A DNA stretch of 62,419 nucleotides. Source: Pseudomonadota bacterium. Its GTDB lineage: Bacteria; Pseudomonadota; Gammaproteobacteria; Xanthomonadales; Rhodanobacteraceae. The DNA is taken from contig JAFEFS010000087.1 in the NCBI GenBank assembly GCA_018240465.1, positions 1-62,419 of the forward strand, in the 5' to 3' direction. Both the position numbers and the translations under genes were made by a program. The notes under the pieces are model-generated. The model was not told where the DNA came from. It made no database searches and saw nothing but the letters and a program-made list of their open reading frames with translations. Positions within the stretch are counted from its first letter, which is position 1; the number at the start of each line of letters is the position of its first letter. Of the stretch, positions 17,574-25,969 are shown piece after piece.

Positions 17574-18440
17574 CTACCGATGCTGGCGCCAGTATTCGGC
17601 AAACAGCACAGCCGCGCTCGCCGACACGTTGAGACTTTCGACCGCACCGGTGCCGGGAATCGTCAGGCGCAGGTCCGCAGCCGCGATCAACCGCGCCGAC
17701 ATGCCTTCGCCTTCCGCGCCGAGGATCAGCGCAAGCCGGGACGGCAGCGGGTTGGCGTACAAGTCCCGGCCATCGCGCGGCACGGTCGCGGCCACCGCGA
17801 AGCCCGCATCGCGCAGCGATGCGAAAACGTCCTCGCCCGCAGCCGCCTGCGCGAGCGGCACCGCCTCGGCGCCACCCTCGGCCACGCGCAGCGCGGCACC
17901 CGGCAACGCGGGCGTGCCCGCCGGCAGGATCGCGCCGCGCGCACCGAAATTGGCCGCGCTGCGCAGCAGCGCGCCGACGTTGTGCGGATTGCCGACGCCA
18001 TCGAGCCAGATCAGCAGCGCGGGCTGCGCGCGCGGGATTCCCTGCAGCAGCTCGTGCAGCGACCATGGCGCTATCCTGCGCACCTCGAAGCAGACGCCTT
18101 CGTGGTGTTGCGATTCGGTCAGCCGGTCGAGGTCCGCGTTTTCGACCACGCGATAGCCGATGCGCTGCTTCACGCACCAGGCCATGACCGGCTTGAACTC
18201 GGCGATGCGCGCCTCGACGAGATACACCTTGCGCACGTCGTCGGCACGCCGCGCGAATATGGCGCGACAGGCATTGCGGCCATAGACGCGCACTTCCTCG
18301 CCGCGACGCTGCGCCGATGGCGGCCGCGCCGGCGCGTGCTGCGCCATGTGCTCCGCCTCGACCGACGAAGCGCGCTGCGCGGGCGGCTTGATCCGCGCGT
18401 TCTGCCAAGGATTGCCGGTACCGGGATTTTTTCTTTGCAT
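17574..18440 (-). CDS. TrmH/SpoU-family RNA 2'-O-methyltransferase
   Basis: A 288-residue SPOUT methyltransferase. After a basic, probably disordered N-terminus (about 45 residues) comes the RNA-binding SpoU_sub_bind domain ([20 protein letters not shown]). The knotted catalytic domain then shows the three SpoU motifs: [31 protein letters not shown] and [20 protein letters not shown]. Closest by layout to the RlmB/TrmH group that methylates rRNA or tRNA ribose; the target position cannot be assigned. The stop lies 4 bp before the GH89 start. Start ATG 18440. Confidence 0.92.
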   Translation of the reverse strand: MQRKNPGTGNPWQNARIKPPAQRASSVEAEHMAQHAPARPPSAQRRGEEVRVYGRNACRAIFARRADDVRKVYLVEARIAEFKPVMAWCVKQRIGYRVVENADLDRLTESQHHEGVCFEVRRIAPWSLHELLQGIPRAQPALLIWLDGVGNPHNVGALLRSAANFGARGAILPAGTPALPGAALRVAEGGAEAVPLAQAAAGEDVFASLRDAGFAVAATVPRDGRDLYANPLPSRLALILGAEGEGMSARLIAAADLRLTIPGTGAVESLNVSASAAVLFAEYWRQHR

Positions 18441-18589
18441 GCGCCTATGCTAACCGCATTGCCCGGCAACCGTGGCCATATGTCGACGCCCGGACACATC
18501 GCCTGCGTGGATACGCGCCGGACGCAGGTTTGCTCGCCAGGCAAGCGGACGCGAAGCCAGCCACGAGTCATCGACTGCGGAGCCGGGCG

Positions 18590-19102
18590 ATGCCCAGAAT
18601 CGAAGTAATCGAAGCCGACATCACCACCCTGGCGGTGGATGCGATCGTCAATGCGGCAAACCAGACATTGCTCGGCGGAGGCGGCGTCGACGGCGCCATC
18701 CACCGCGCCGCCGGACCGAGGCTGACGGCGGCCTGCCGCGCGATCCCGTTCGTGCGCCCCGCGGTGCGCTGCCCGACCGGGGACGCACGCATCACGCCCG
18801 GCTTCGACCTGCCCGCGCGCCACGTTATCCACACGGTCGGGCCGGTCTGGCGTGGCGGCAAGGACTGCGAAGCGGAGCAGCTCGCGAGCTGCTACCGCGA
18901 ATCGCTGCGGCTGGCGTTCGAGCACGGCGCGCGCAGCATCGCGTTCCCGGCCATCAGTTGCGGCGTGTTCGGCTACCCCCTCGACCAGGCGGCGCGCATC
19001 GCGATACGCGAGGTGCGCGCCTGGCACGGGATCTCGCCGCAACTCGTCTTGTTCTGCTGCTTCGGCAGCGAGACGGTGGACACCTACAACACCCTGCTCT
19101 GA
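18590..19102 (+). CDS. Macro-domain protein (O-acetyl-ADP-ribose deacetylase type)
   Basis: A 170-residue single macro domain of the YmdB/MacroD type, which hydrolyses O-acetyl-ADP-ribose or removes ADP-ribose from proteins. The ADP-ribose-binding region [20 protein letters not shown] and the downstream loop [14 protein letters not shown] are intact, and [15 protein letters not shown] spacing is kept ([18 protein letters not shown]). The start is ATG 18590 ([17 protein letters not shown]), the family's usual position. It is divergent from the methyltransferase gene and convergent with the aldolase gene, with a shared strong hairpin at 19113-19140. Confidence 0.94.
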   Translation: MPRIEVIEADITTLAVDAIVNAANQTLLGGGGVDGAIHRAAGPRLTAACRAIPFVRPAVRCPTGDARITPGFDLPARHVIHTVGPVWRGGKDCEAEQLASCYRESLRLAFEHGARSIAFPAISCGVFGYPLDQAARIAIREVRAWHGISPQLVLFCCFGSETVDTYNTLL

Positions 19103-19112
19103 AGGCGGAAAT

Positions 19113-19140
19113 GCAAACGGGCGCCGTAGCGCCCGTTTGC
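19113..19140. terminator. Bidirectional hairpin between macro-domain and aldolase genes
   Basis: A perfect 12-bp stem GCAAACGGGCGC / GCGCCCGTTTGC around the tetraloop CGTA. It sits 11 bp after the macro-domain stop and 47 bp from the aldolase stop on the other strand, so it can serve both convergent genes. T tracts are weak on both sides. Confidence 0.8.
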
Positions 19141-19186
19141 TCTCGCCGCCGCGCCGGGTGGCCGCGCGCGGATGGTACGGTCCGGA

Positions 19187-20203
19187 TCAGGCGGCTTTGG
19201 CCTTCGTCCACTGGCCGAGCGCGGCCAGGCCGTTTTCCTTCGCGCGCGAGACGACGATCTTCTGCGCCTCGGCGAAGTTCTTGACCAGATCCTTCGACCA
19301 GACCTTGAGCGCAGCCGACTGCATCGCACGGCCATAGCTGAACGACAGCGGCCACGGATGCGGGCCGATCTGGTTCATCGCGTTGAGATGCGCGGTCGAC
19401 TGCTCGTCGGTCTGCCCGCCGGAGAGGAAGACGATGCCCGGCAGCGAGGCCGGCACGGTCGCCTTGAGGCAGCGCACGGTCGCTTCGGCGACTTCGTCGA
19501 CGGACGCCTGTTCCAGGCAATCCTTGCCCGAGATAACCATGCTCGCCTTGAGGATCGTGCCTTCGAGCATGACGTTTTGCTCGTACAGCGCGCCGAACAG
19601 CGAGCGCAGTGTCGCCTCGGTGACTTCGTAGCAGATGTCGATGTCGTGGTTGCCATCCATCAGCACTTCGGGCTCGACCATCGGCACGATGCCCGCTTCC
19701 TGGCACAGCGCGGCATAGCGCGCGAGCGCGTGGCAGTTGGCCTCGATGCAGGTGCCCGACGGGGCATCGTCGGCGATGTTGATCACCGCGCGCCACTTGG
19801 CGAACTTGGCGCCGAGCTTGGCGTATTCGGCGAGGCGCTCGCGCAGGCCGTCAAGGCCTTCGGTGACGACTTCGCCCGGGAATCCGGCGAGCGGGTGGGG
19901 GCCCTTGTCGACCTTGATGCCCGGCAGGATGCCGTTGTCCATCATGACCTTGGTGAACGGCACGCCGGCCTTGGTCGCCTGGCGGAGGGTTTCGTCGTAC
20001 AGGATCGCTCCGGAGATGTGCTCGCCGAGCTTCGGCGCGGTCAACAGCATTTCGCGATAGGCGCGACGATTCTCTTCGCTGTTCTCGATCTTGACCGAAT
20101 CGAAGCGTTTCTTGATCGTGCTCGTCGATTCGTCGATGGCGATGATTCCCTTGCCCGGCGCGACCATCGCCTGGGCGATGCTTTCCAGTTCTTCGATGCT
20201 CAT
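19187..20203 (-). CDS. Class I fructose-bisphosphate aldolase
   Basis: A 338-residue class I (Schiff-base, metal-free) aldolase that splits fructose 1,6-bisphosphate into dihydroxyacetone phosphate and glyceraldehyde 3-phosphate. The N-terminal ATP-like signature APGKGIIAIDESTSTIKKRF is intact. The Schiff-base Lys219 sits in the active-site motif LEGTILKASMV, and VPMVEPEVLMDGNHDI and the phosphate-binding FLSGGQTDE follow. This is the vertebrate-like class I type, not the DhnA type. Start ATG 20203. Together with pyruvate kinase (23032) it puts two glycolytic genes within 5 kb, though not in one operon. Confidence 0.96.
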   Translation of the reverse strand: MSIEELESIAQAMVAPGKGIIAIDESTSTIKKRFDSVKIENSEENRRAYREMLLTAPKLGEHISGAILYDETLRQATKAGVPFTKVMMDNGILPGIKVDKGPHPLAGFPGEVVTEGLDGLRERLAEYAKLGAKFAKWRAVINIADDAPSGTCIEANCHALARYAALCQEAGIVPMVEPEVLMDGNHDIDICYEVTEATLRSLFGALYEQNVMLEGTILKASMVISGKDCLEQASVDEVAEATVRCLKATVPASLPGIVFLSGGQTDEQSTAHLNAMNQIGPHPWPLSFSYGRAMQSAALKVWSKDLVKNFAEAQKIVVSRAKENGLAALGQWTKAKAA

Positions 20204-20243
20204 GGATGACTCCGTAAAGTGAAATCTTGCGCGTGCGCGCCGC

Positions 20244-20261
20244 CGCGATTCGCAAATCGCG
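20244..20261. terminator. Hairpin between TonB_C-like gene and aldolase gene
   Basis: A 7-bp stem CGCGATT / AATCGCG with loop CGCA in the 116-bp gap 20204-20319. Possibly the end of the minus-strand transcript from 20775, or a leader structure of the aldolase mRNA; no T run. Confidence 0.45.
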
Positions 20262-20319
20262 GGGCGGGAATTATAGGCCGATTCGGATTTCGCTGCTCGT
20301 CAGCGCAACGGCAACATCG

Positions 20320-20775
20320 CTACGCCGCCGGCTGCTTGAAATCATCGAGCTTGCATTGATCGAGGATGCGCTGACGCTCGCTCGCCGCACTCGGCCCCTT
20401 GTTCACGTCGGGCGCGTTGAACGGCATGACCACGTAGGTGTAGACCGGATCCTTGCCGACGTTCTTCTGCGCGGCGGTGTATTGCAGGCCCTTGACGATC
20501 CCGACCGCGACCGCGCCGAGGTCGCCCTCGGGCGCAACCTTTTCAAGCTTGACCTGGCTCGTCGTGCCGCCGCGGTCGATGCGATAGGACACCGCCACGC
20601 AGGTCGGCGCGGTCAGCCCCTTGCCGTACGAGGGCACCTTCGGATCGCCCGTACCGGAGACGAGCCACCAATTGGACAGGTCGGCGGGTTGCACCAGATG
20701 TGCACGCTCGAGCGCGGACGCGCTGCCAGCGGCAGCGAGCAGAACCAAAGCGAGAAGACAGTTCGTCGTTTTCAT
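20320..20775 (-). CDS. Exported TonB C-terminal-like domain protein
   Basis: A 151-residue exported protein. A signal peptide (MKTTNCLLALVLLAAAGSASA) precedes a single domain resembling the TonB C-terminal fold: PTCVAVSYRIDRGGTTSQVK for the first strands and AVGIVKGLQYTAAQKN for the helix. It has no membrane anchor and no Pro-rich spacer, so it cannot energise a receptor by itself. Such stand-alone periplasmic TonB_C proteins are common in this order and their role is not defined. The start ATG 20775 has AGGAG 7 bases upstream on the minus strand. It is divergent from the S9 peptidase gene. Confidence 0.78.
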   Translation of the reverse strand: MKTTNCLLALVLLAAAGSASALERAHLVQPADLSNWWLVSGTGDPKVPSYGKGLTAPTCVAVSYRIDRGGTTSQVKLEKVAPEGDLGAVAVGIVKGLQYTAAQKNVGKDPVYTYVVMPFNAPDVNKGPSAASERQRILDQCKLDDFKQPAA

Positions 20776-20950
20776 CTCGATCTCCTGTGACGCGCGCGAA
20801 TCGGCGCCTGCGTTGCTTGGATCATACGCAAGGCGCAGCGTTCGAGGGAACACGGCCAGGCGTTTTTGCGACGTTCATGCATGCCGGAAGGCATATTGCC
20901 GCCGCACGCGCGCATGGCAGAATGCGTTGTCTTTTCCCGGGGAATCATTC

Positions 20951-22996
20951 ATGCGTGCATTCGCGCTCGGTGCCATCCTGCTCGCCAACCTTGCCGCGGC
21001 CGCGGACGACCCCGCCCACGACCCGCGGATCTTCGTCCCGCTCGACGTGTTCAAGCTCGAGTGGGCCGACCATCCGCAGCTCTCGCCCGACGGCAAGCGC
21101 GTCGTCTACGAGCGCATGCGCTTCGACGTGATGAAGGACCGCAAGCGCTCCAGCCTCTGGCTCGCCGACACCGCCGGCCGCGGCCAACGCGCCCTGACCT
21201 CGGACAGCGCCGACCAGCGCGGCGCGAAATGGTCGCCCGACGGCAAGCGCATCGCCTGGATCGGCGCGAGCGAGGGCAAGGCGCAGATCCACGTGCTCTG
21301 GCTCGATTCGGGCGCAAGCTCCGCGATCACGCACCTGACCGAAGGCCCGGGCAACCTCGCCTGGTCGCCTGACGGTCGCTGGATCGCCTTCACCCAGCAC
21401 GTGCCCGCGCAGGATCCGCCACTGGCGAAAGTGCCGCCCGCACCGAAGGGCGCCGAGTGGGCGGAGCCGGCGAAGCTGATAGATCGCCTGACCTACCGCA
21501 TCGATGGCGGCGGCTACATCGATCCGGGCTATGCGCACGTCTTCATCGTCGCCGCCGACGGCGGCGCCGCACGTCAGGTGACCACGGGCAAGCACGATTT
21601 TTCCGGCCCGATCGCGTGGGCGCGCGACGGCAGGAGCGTGTACGTCTCCGCCAACCTCAACGACGACTGGGAATACCAGCCGTTGGAAAGCGAGCTGTAT
21701 CGTGTCGACGTCGACAGCGGCGCCTTGACCCGCCTGACCGAACGCAAAGGCCCCGACCGCAATCCGGTGGTCTCGCCCGATGGCCGCTCGCTTGCCTACG
21801 TCGGCTTCGACGACAAAGGCCATCCCTACCAGGCCGCGCATCTGTACGTGCTCGATCTCGCCAGCGGCAAATCGAGTGCGTTGACCGCCGACACCGACAT
21901 CAACGTCGCCGAGCCGGTCTGGGACGGCGACGGCGCGCTCTACTTCACCTACGACGAACGCGGCACAACCCGGATCGGCCGCGTCGGCGCGAAGGGCGGC
22001 AAGGTCGAGACCGTGGCCGATGATGTCGGCGGCACCGAAATCGGCCGACCGTACACGAGCGGCTCGATCTCGGGCGCGGCCGGGCGCGTGGCGTACACGC
22101 GCGACGCGCTGGGCCACCCTGCCGATGTCGGCATCGTCGCGCGCGGCGGCAAGCCGATCTCGCTGACCGACCTCTCCTCCAACCTGCTCGACCACAAGAT
22201 GCTCGGCCAGGTCGAGGAGATAGACGCGAAGTCGTCGGCCGATGGGCGCGGCATCCAAGCCTGGATCGTGCGCCCGCCGCACTTCGATCCGAAGAAGTCG
22301 TATCCATTGCTGCTCGAAATCCACGGCGGCCCGTTCGCCGCCTACGGCCCGCACTTCGCGCCGGAGACACAGCTCTACGCCGCGCAAGGCTACGTCGTCG
22401 TCTACGCCAACCCGCGCGGCAGCACGAGCTACGGCACGGAGTTCGCCAACCTGATCGAGAACGCCTATCCAGGCCAGGACTACGACGACCTGATCAGCGT
22501 CGTCGACGCGGTGATCGCGCGCGGCAGCATCGACACGGGCAACCTGTTCGTCACCGGCGGCAGTGGCGGCGGCGTGCTGACCGCGTGGATCGTCGGCCAC
22601 ACCGACCGCTTCCGCGCCGCGGTTGTCGCCAAGCCGGTAATCAACTGGTACAGCTTCGTGCTGACCAGCGACTTCTACGCGCTGTTCACCAAATACTGGT
22701 TTCCCGGAGTGCCGTGGGAGAACGCCGAGCACTATCTCAAGCGCTCGCCGATCGCCTACGTCGGCAACGTGAAGACGCCGACGATGCTGATCACCGGCGA
22801 TGCCGACCACCGCACACCATCAAGCGAGGCCGAACAGTTCTACCAGGCGCTCAAGCTGCGCCACATCGACACCGCGATGCTGCGCATCCCCGGCGCCTCG
22901 CACGAGATCAACACGCGGCCGTCGAACATGCTCGACCAGGTGCTGTACACGATCGGCTGGTTCGAGAAGCACCGCGCGAATGCACAGCAGAAGTGA
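20951..22996 (+). CDS. S9-family serine peptidase (prolyl oligopeptidase-like acyl-peptidase/DPP)
   Basis: A 681-residue exported peptidase. The signal peptide is MRAFALGAILLANLAAAA. The N-terminal half is a beta-propeller with repeated WSPDGKRIAWIG-type blades (KWSPDG, AWSPDG, VSPDG). The C-terminal alpha/beta-hydrolase has the nucleophile Ser538 in VTGGSGGGVLTAW, the Asp in LITGDADHRTPSSEAEQF and the His in IPGASHEINTRPSN. It resembles DPP IV/acylaminoacyl-peptidase-like enzymes that cut short peptides in the periplasm. The start ATG 20951 was chosen for the signal peptide; GGGGA lies 8 bases upstream. It is single-cistron and convergent with pyk. Confidence 0.94.
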   Translation: MRAFALGAILLANLAAAADDPAHDPRIFVPLDVFKLEWADHPQLSPDGKRVVYERMRFDVMKDRKRSSLWLADTAGRGQRALTSDSADQRGAKWSPDGKRIAWIGASEGKAQIHVLWLDSGASSAITHLTEGPGNLAWSPDGRWIAFTQHVPAQDPPLAKVPPAPKGAEWAEPAKLIDRLTYRIDGGGYIDPGYAHVFIVAADGGAARQVTTGKHDFSGPIAWARDGRSVYVSANLNDDWEYQPLESELYRVDVDSGALTRLTERKGPDRNPVVSPDGRSLAYVGFDDKGHPYQAAHLYVLDLASGKSSALTADTDINVAEPVWDGDGALYFTYDERGTTRIGRVGAKGGKVETVADDVGGTEIGRPYTSGSISGAAGRVAYTRDALGHPADVGIVARGGKPISLTDLSSNLLDHKMLGQVEEIDAKSSADGRGIQAWIVRPPHFDPKKSYPLLLEIHGGPFAAYGPHFAPETQLYAAQGYVVVYANPRGSTSYGTEFANLIENAYPGQDYDDLISVVDAVIARGSIDTGNLFVTGGSGGGVLTAWIVGHTDRFRAAVVAKPVINWYSFVLTSDFYALFTKYWFPGVPWENAEHYLKRSPIAYVGNVKTPTMLITGDADHRTPSSEAEQFYQALKLRHIDTAMLRIPGASHEINTRPSNMLDQVLYTIGWFEKHRANAQQK

Positions 22997-23031
22997 CCGC
23001 GCGAATCTCACCCACGTCCGTCTTCCCGGCG

Positions 23032-24504
23032 CTATAAATCGCCCAATCCTTCGGCCACCCCGCCCGGCCCCACGCGCAGCAGCTTCATCGTGTTGGTGCC
23101 GCCGTGCTGGCCGGTGTGGTCGCCCGTGGTCAGGATCACGCGGTCGCCTTCGCTGAGGTGATTGAGGTTGAACAGCGTCTGTATCGCGGCCTTGGCCGCG
23201 TGCGCGGGATCGACGCCGTGCGCGTCGAACGCGATCGGGGTAACGTCGCGATAGATCATCATGCGCCGGCGTGCGCCGACGCGGCGCGACAGCGCGTAGA
23301 TCGGCACGCGCGAGCGGTAGCGGCTCAACCATTGCGCGGTGCCGCCCGATTCGGTCAGGGCGATGATCGCGCGCACGCCGATATGCCGTGCCGTGTACAT
23401 CGTCGCCAGCGCGATCGCCTGGTCGACGCGATCCAGGCGCACGGCGGGCGCGCGAAACTCGTCGGTGCCTTCGTCGAAGCCGCGCTCGGCGCCGACGCAG
23501 ACGCGCGCCATCGCCGCGACGGCCTTGTCCGGATGCTTGCCGGCGGCGGTCTCCTGCGACAGCATCACCGCGTCGGTTCCGTCGAGCACGGCGTTGGCGA
23601 CGTCGAGCACCTCGGCGCGCGTCGGGATCGGCGATTCGACCATCGACTGCATCATCTGCGTCGCCGTGATCACGACCTTGCTGCGCGCGAGCGTCTCGCG
23701 GATGATCTTTTTCTGGATGCCCGGCAGCTCGGCGTCGCCGATCTCGACGCCGAGATCGCCGCGCGCGACCATGACCACGTCGGAGGCGTCGATGATGCCG
23801 GCCAGCGCCGGGCCGATCGCCTCGCTGCGTTCGATCTTCGCCACCATCGCCGCGCTGCCGCCGGCCGCGCGCATCAACTTGCGCGACTCCTCGATGTCGG
23901 CCGCCGATTTCACGAACGAAATCGCGAGGAAATCCGCATTGATCTGCGCCGCGGTCTTGATGTCGTTCTTGTCCTTCTCCGCGAGCGCGCTGAGCGAGAG
24001 GCCGCCACCCTGACGGTTGATGCCCTTGCGGTCGGACAGCGCGCCGCCGGCAACGACGGTCGTGTGGATGCTCGTGCCGACGATCTTCTCGACCTTGAGC
24101 GAGATCAGGCCGTCGTCGAGCAGGAGCATGTCGCCGGCCTTCACGTCGTTGCGCAGGCCCAGATAGCTCACGCCGATTCGCGTCGCGTCGCCCGGCGGCG
24201 CCTCGGTGCGGCAGTCGAGCTCGAACGGATCGCCGGATTTCAGGATCACCGGCCCGGCGAGGAATTTCTCGACGCGGATCTTCGGCCCCTGCAGGTCGGC
24301 GAGCACGGCAACCTCGCGGCCGAGTTCGGCGGCGACCTCGCGCACTTCCCTGGCGCGGCGCGCGTGATCCTCGGGCTTGCCGTGCGACATGTTCAGGCGC
24401 ACGACGTCGACGCCCTCGGCGAGAATCTTCTTCAGCATCCCCGGCGCGTCGGTGGCCGGCCCCAACGTGGCGATGATCTTGGTGCGGCGGACTTGCGTTT
24501 CCAT
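23032..24504 (-). CDS. pyk: Pyruvate kinase
   Basis: A 490-residue pyruvate kinase (phosphoenolpyruvate + ADP to pyruvate + ATP). Intact signatures: RRTKIIATLGPATDAPGML at the start, the substrate loop VDVVRLNMSHG, the B-domain at about residues 70-170, the catalytic Lys region MVAKIERSEAIG, the metal-binding VVMVARGDLGVEIG, and the helix motif MMQSMVESPIPTRAEVLDVA. The C-terminal regulatory domain is complete. Length is normal. Start ATG 24504, convergent with the S9 peptidase gene (35 bp between stops). The NTase-fold gene 24599-25648 lies 94 bp upstream on the same strand. Confidence 0.98.
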   Translation of the reverse strand: METQVRRTKIIATLGPATDAPGMLKKILAEGVDVVRLNMSHGKPEDHARRAREVREVAAELGREVAVLADLQGPKIRVEKFLAGPVILKSGDPFELDCRTEAPPGDATRIGVSYLGLRNDVKAGDMLLLDDGLISLKVEKIVGTSIHTTVVAGGALSDRKGINRQGGGLSLSALAEKDKNDIKTAAQINADFLAISFVKSAADIEESRKLMRAAGGSAAMVAKIERSEAIGPALAGIIDASDVVMVARGDLGVEIGDAELPGIQKKIIRETLARSKVVITATQMMQSMVESPIPTRAEVLDVANAVLDGTDAVMLSQETAAGKHPDKAVAAMARVCVGAERGFDEGTDEFRAPAVRLDRVDQAIALATMYTARHIGVRAIIALTESGGTAQWLSRYRSRVPIYALSRRVGARRRMMIYRDVTPIAFDAHGVDPAHAAKAAIQTLFNLNHLSEGDRVILTTGDHTGQHGGTNTMKLLRVGPGGVAEGLGDL

Positions 24505-24598
24505 CTCTGCCTCTCGCTCTGCTCGGTTTCTGGTATCGGTGTCGCTACGCTAGCACACTGTTCGGGGGCTGCGTGGTCCCGCGCTGTGCTGGATTCGT

Positions 24599-25648
24599 TC
24601 ACTTGCTCTTTATCATCGTCTTGAAGCGTTCCACGACCTCGCTGGCCTCGGCGGGAGCGGCACCCAACGACTGCCGGGCCCGTTTGACCCAACCCGCGCC
24701 GCGGGCGGACAGAACCTGCCATGCGTCGATCAGCGCCCCCGGCGCACGTTGCAGGTGCCAGTCGATCAGGCACACCGCCTGCGCGATGTCTTTGCGGTAC
24801 TTCGCGTGGCGCGGCCCGCGCTCGGCGGCGACGATCAGTTTGTGCAGCCCGTAACGCGCGGGATCAGGCAAGTTGACCAGGCACGCATCGGCACGGTCGA
24901 TCAGCACCGCCTGTCCGGGCGATTCGAACAAATAGTCGAGGAACTTCCGTGGTGCCGGCACGATGCCGAGATCGGGCATCGCGAGCAGTTCGGCCTTGCG
25001 CCGCATCGGGGTAATGAAATCGATGCGCAGATCGGGTTCACGTTCGCTCACGTACTGGCTGGCCAGGCCCTTGGGGCCGCCGAGCGCCGGCAGATAGCCC
25101 ATCTGCAGCGAGGCCAACGCATCGTGCGCATCAATGCGCAAATCCGCGGGCAGCGCCACCTCCACGTTGCCGCCTGCGCCGCGATGCGCGAAATCAAGAT
25201 CAAGCGTGCGCGTATTGCCTTCCCACGCGACCCCGAGCTGGTTGCCCATGGCCGCGAACGCATGCGTGCCCACGAGCAGCCCACCCGCGCGGAAGAACTG
25301 GTAGTCCGCAAAGCGCTTGACGATGCGGAAGTGCTTGGGCGGAACCGGCGCGCACCCCTGCGCCAGCGCGCTTGCGGCCTGACGCGCTATTGCGGCCAGT
25401 GACGGCACCCCGCGCGCGCGCGCCTCCTCGATGGCCGTGATGGCGGGCCCGTCCGGACCGAGATAGTACTCGCGCTTGCGCCCATCGATTTCCTTGAACG
25501 CCCAATAGGCGTAGCGCCGGCCCTTGATCGTCTTCCACAGCACCTTGCCCGACAATGCGGCTGGCGTGCGCGTCGTCTCGTGGGCCTGCACCATCTCGAA
25601 CAATTCGGCGTAGGCGGTCTGCGCGGCAACGGGCAATTCGCGGTACAT
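24599..25648 (-). CDS. GSU2403-type nucleotidyltransferase-fold protein
   Basis: A 349-residue protein of the NTP_transf_8 / GSU2403 nucleotidyltransferase-fold family, recognised by the block FFRAGGLLVGTHAFAAMGNQ at residues 118-137 followed by the acidic pair Asp150-x-Asp152 in TLDLDFAHRG. This matches the Gly-hairpin and DxD metal site of NTases. The N-terminal domain (about 30-65, WKTIKGRRYAYWAFKEIDGR) resembles the extension typical of the family; the C-terminal half is helical. NTase-fold proteins of this general kind include tRNA-modifying toxins (AbiEii/MenT), but this family's substrate is unknown to me. The gene has an atypical neighbourhood: a 14-bp palindrome 18 bp upstream, a tRNA-like RNA and a restriction-enzyme remnant. 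No separate antitoxin gene is visible. Confidence 0.8.
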   Translation of the reverse strand: MYRELPVAAQTAYAELFEMVQAHETTRTPAALSGKVLWKTIKGRRYAYWAFKEIDGRKREYYLGPDGPAITAIEEARARGVPSLAAIARQAASALAQGCAPVPPKHFRIVKRFADYQFFRAGGLLVGTHAFAAMGNQLGVAWEGNTRTLDLDFAHRGAGGNVEVALPADLRIDAHDALASLQMGYLPALGGPKGLASQYVSEREPDLRIDFITPMRRKAELLAMPDLGIVPAPRKFLDYLFESPGQAVLIDRADACLVNLPDPARYGLHKLIVAAERGPRHAKYRKDIAQAVCLIDWHLQRAPGALIDAWQVLSARGAGWVKRARQSLGAAPAEASEVVERFKTMIKSK

Positions 25649-25666
25649 GGACAGGGCAGGTCCGGT

Positions 25667-25680
25667 GTTAAACGTTTAAC
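25667..25680. promoter_or_regulatory. 14-bp perfect palindrome in front of the NTase-fold gene (operator candidate)
   Basis: GTTAAACGTTTAAC, a perfect dyad that is AT-rich in a GC-rich genome, ending 18 bp upstream of the gene start at 25648. Position and symmetry fit a repressor site covering the promoter or leader. Confidence 0.55.
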
Positions 25681-25749
25681 GTCGCTTTTGCCTCGTCGCG
25701 GCGGGCGATTGGCAACACAGGGACGTTACGCCCCCAAGACGTCCCATCT

Positions 25750-25783
25750 GTTATACCACCGAAGCGATATCGGGTGGTATAAC
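25750..25783. repeat. 11-bp perfect inverted repeat in the accessory patch
   Basis: GTTATACCACC (25750-25760) and GGTGGTATAAC (25773-25783) separated by 12 bp. It could be a second operator for the NTase-fold gene (about 100 bp upstream of it), a hairpin RNA, or the end of a lost element. The rest of 25649-25861 holds no gene that I can recognise. Confidence 0.6.
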
Positions 25784-25861
25784 TTTTGCAATAGGCATGA
25801 TGGAGCCGCCGCGCTACCCCTGCCCTGCGATGCCAAGGTGCTTCCGAATTCGACACACGGA

Positions 25862-25946
25862 GCGGGCGCGGCGCCGGGACTCGAACCCGGATCATAGCGA
25901 AGCCGAAGCTCCCCTAACCGTTCCATTTGGAAACTACCGCGCCCGC
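25862..25946 (-). ncRNA. tRNA-like cloverleaf with UUCG-capped middle arm
   Basis: An 85-nt minus-strand element that folds as a four-way junction. Outer stem: 10 bp, GCGGGCGCGG (25937-25946) with CCGCGCCCGC (25862-25871). First arm: TTCC-AAAT-GGAA (25921-25932). Second arm: TAG, a G-G mismatch, GGAGC, loop TTCG, GCTTC, then CTA (25895-25916). Third arm: CCGGG-TTCGAGT-CCCGG (25874-25890), a textbook T-arm including the GTTCGAGTC consensus. TA follows the outer stem as positions 8-9 do in tRNA. No 7-nt anticodon loop and no encoded CCA are seen. It may be a degenerate or non-canonical tRNA, the attachment site of an island, or a dedicated tRNA-mimic RNA. Confidence 0.6.
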
Positions 25947-25969
25947 GCGGACATTCTCGCATACGTCGC

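Noticed and set aside
25750..25783. Terminal inverted repeat of an insertion sequence
   Set aside because: The arms are 12 bp apart with no transposase or target duplication; operator or hairpin fits better.
25862..25946. Calling an ordinary tRNA gene
   Set aside because: No 7-nt anticodon loop could be placed, the acceptor and T stems are separated by two extra bases, and no CCA is encoded; kept as tRNA-like instead.
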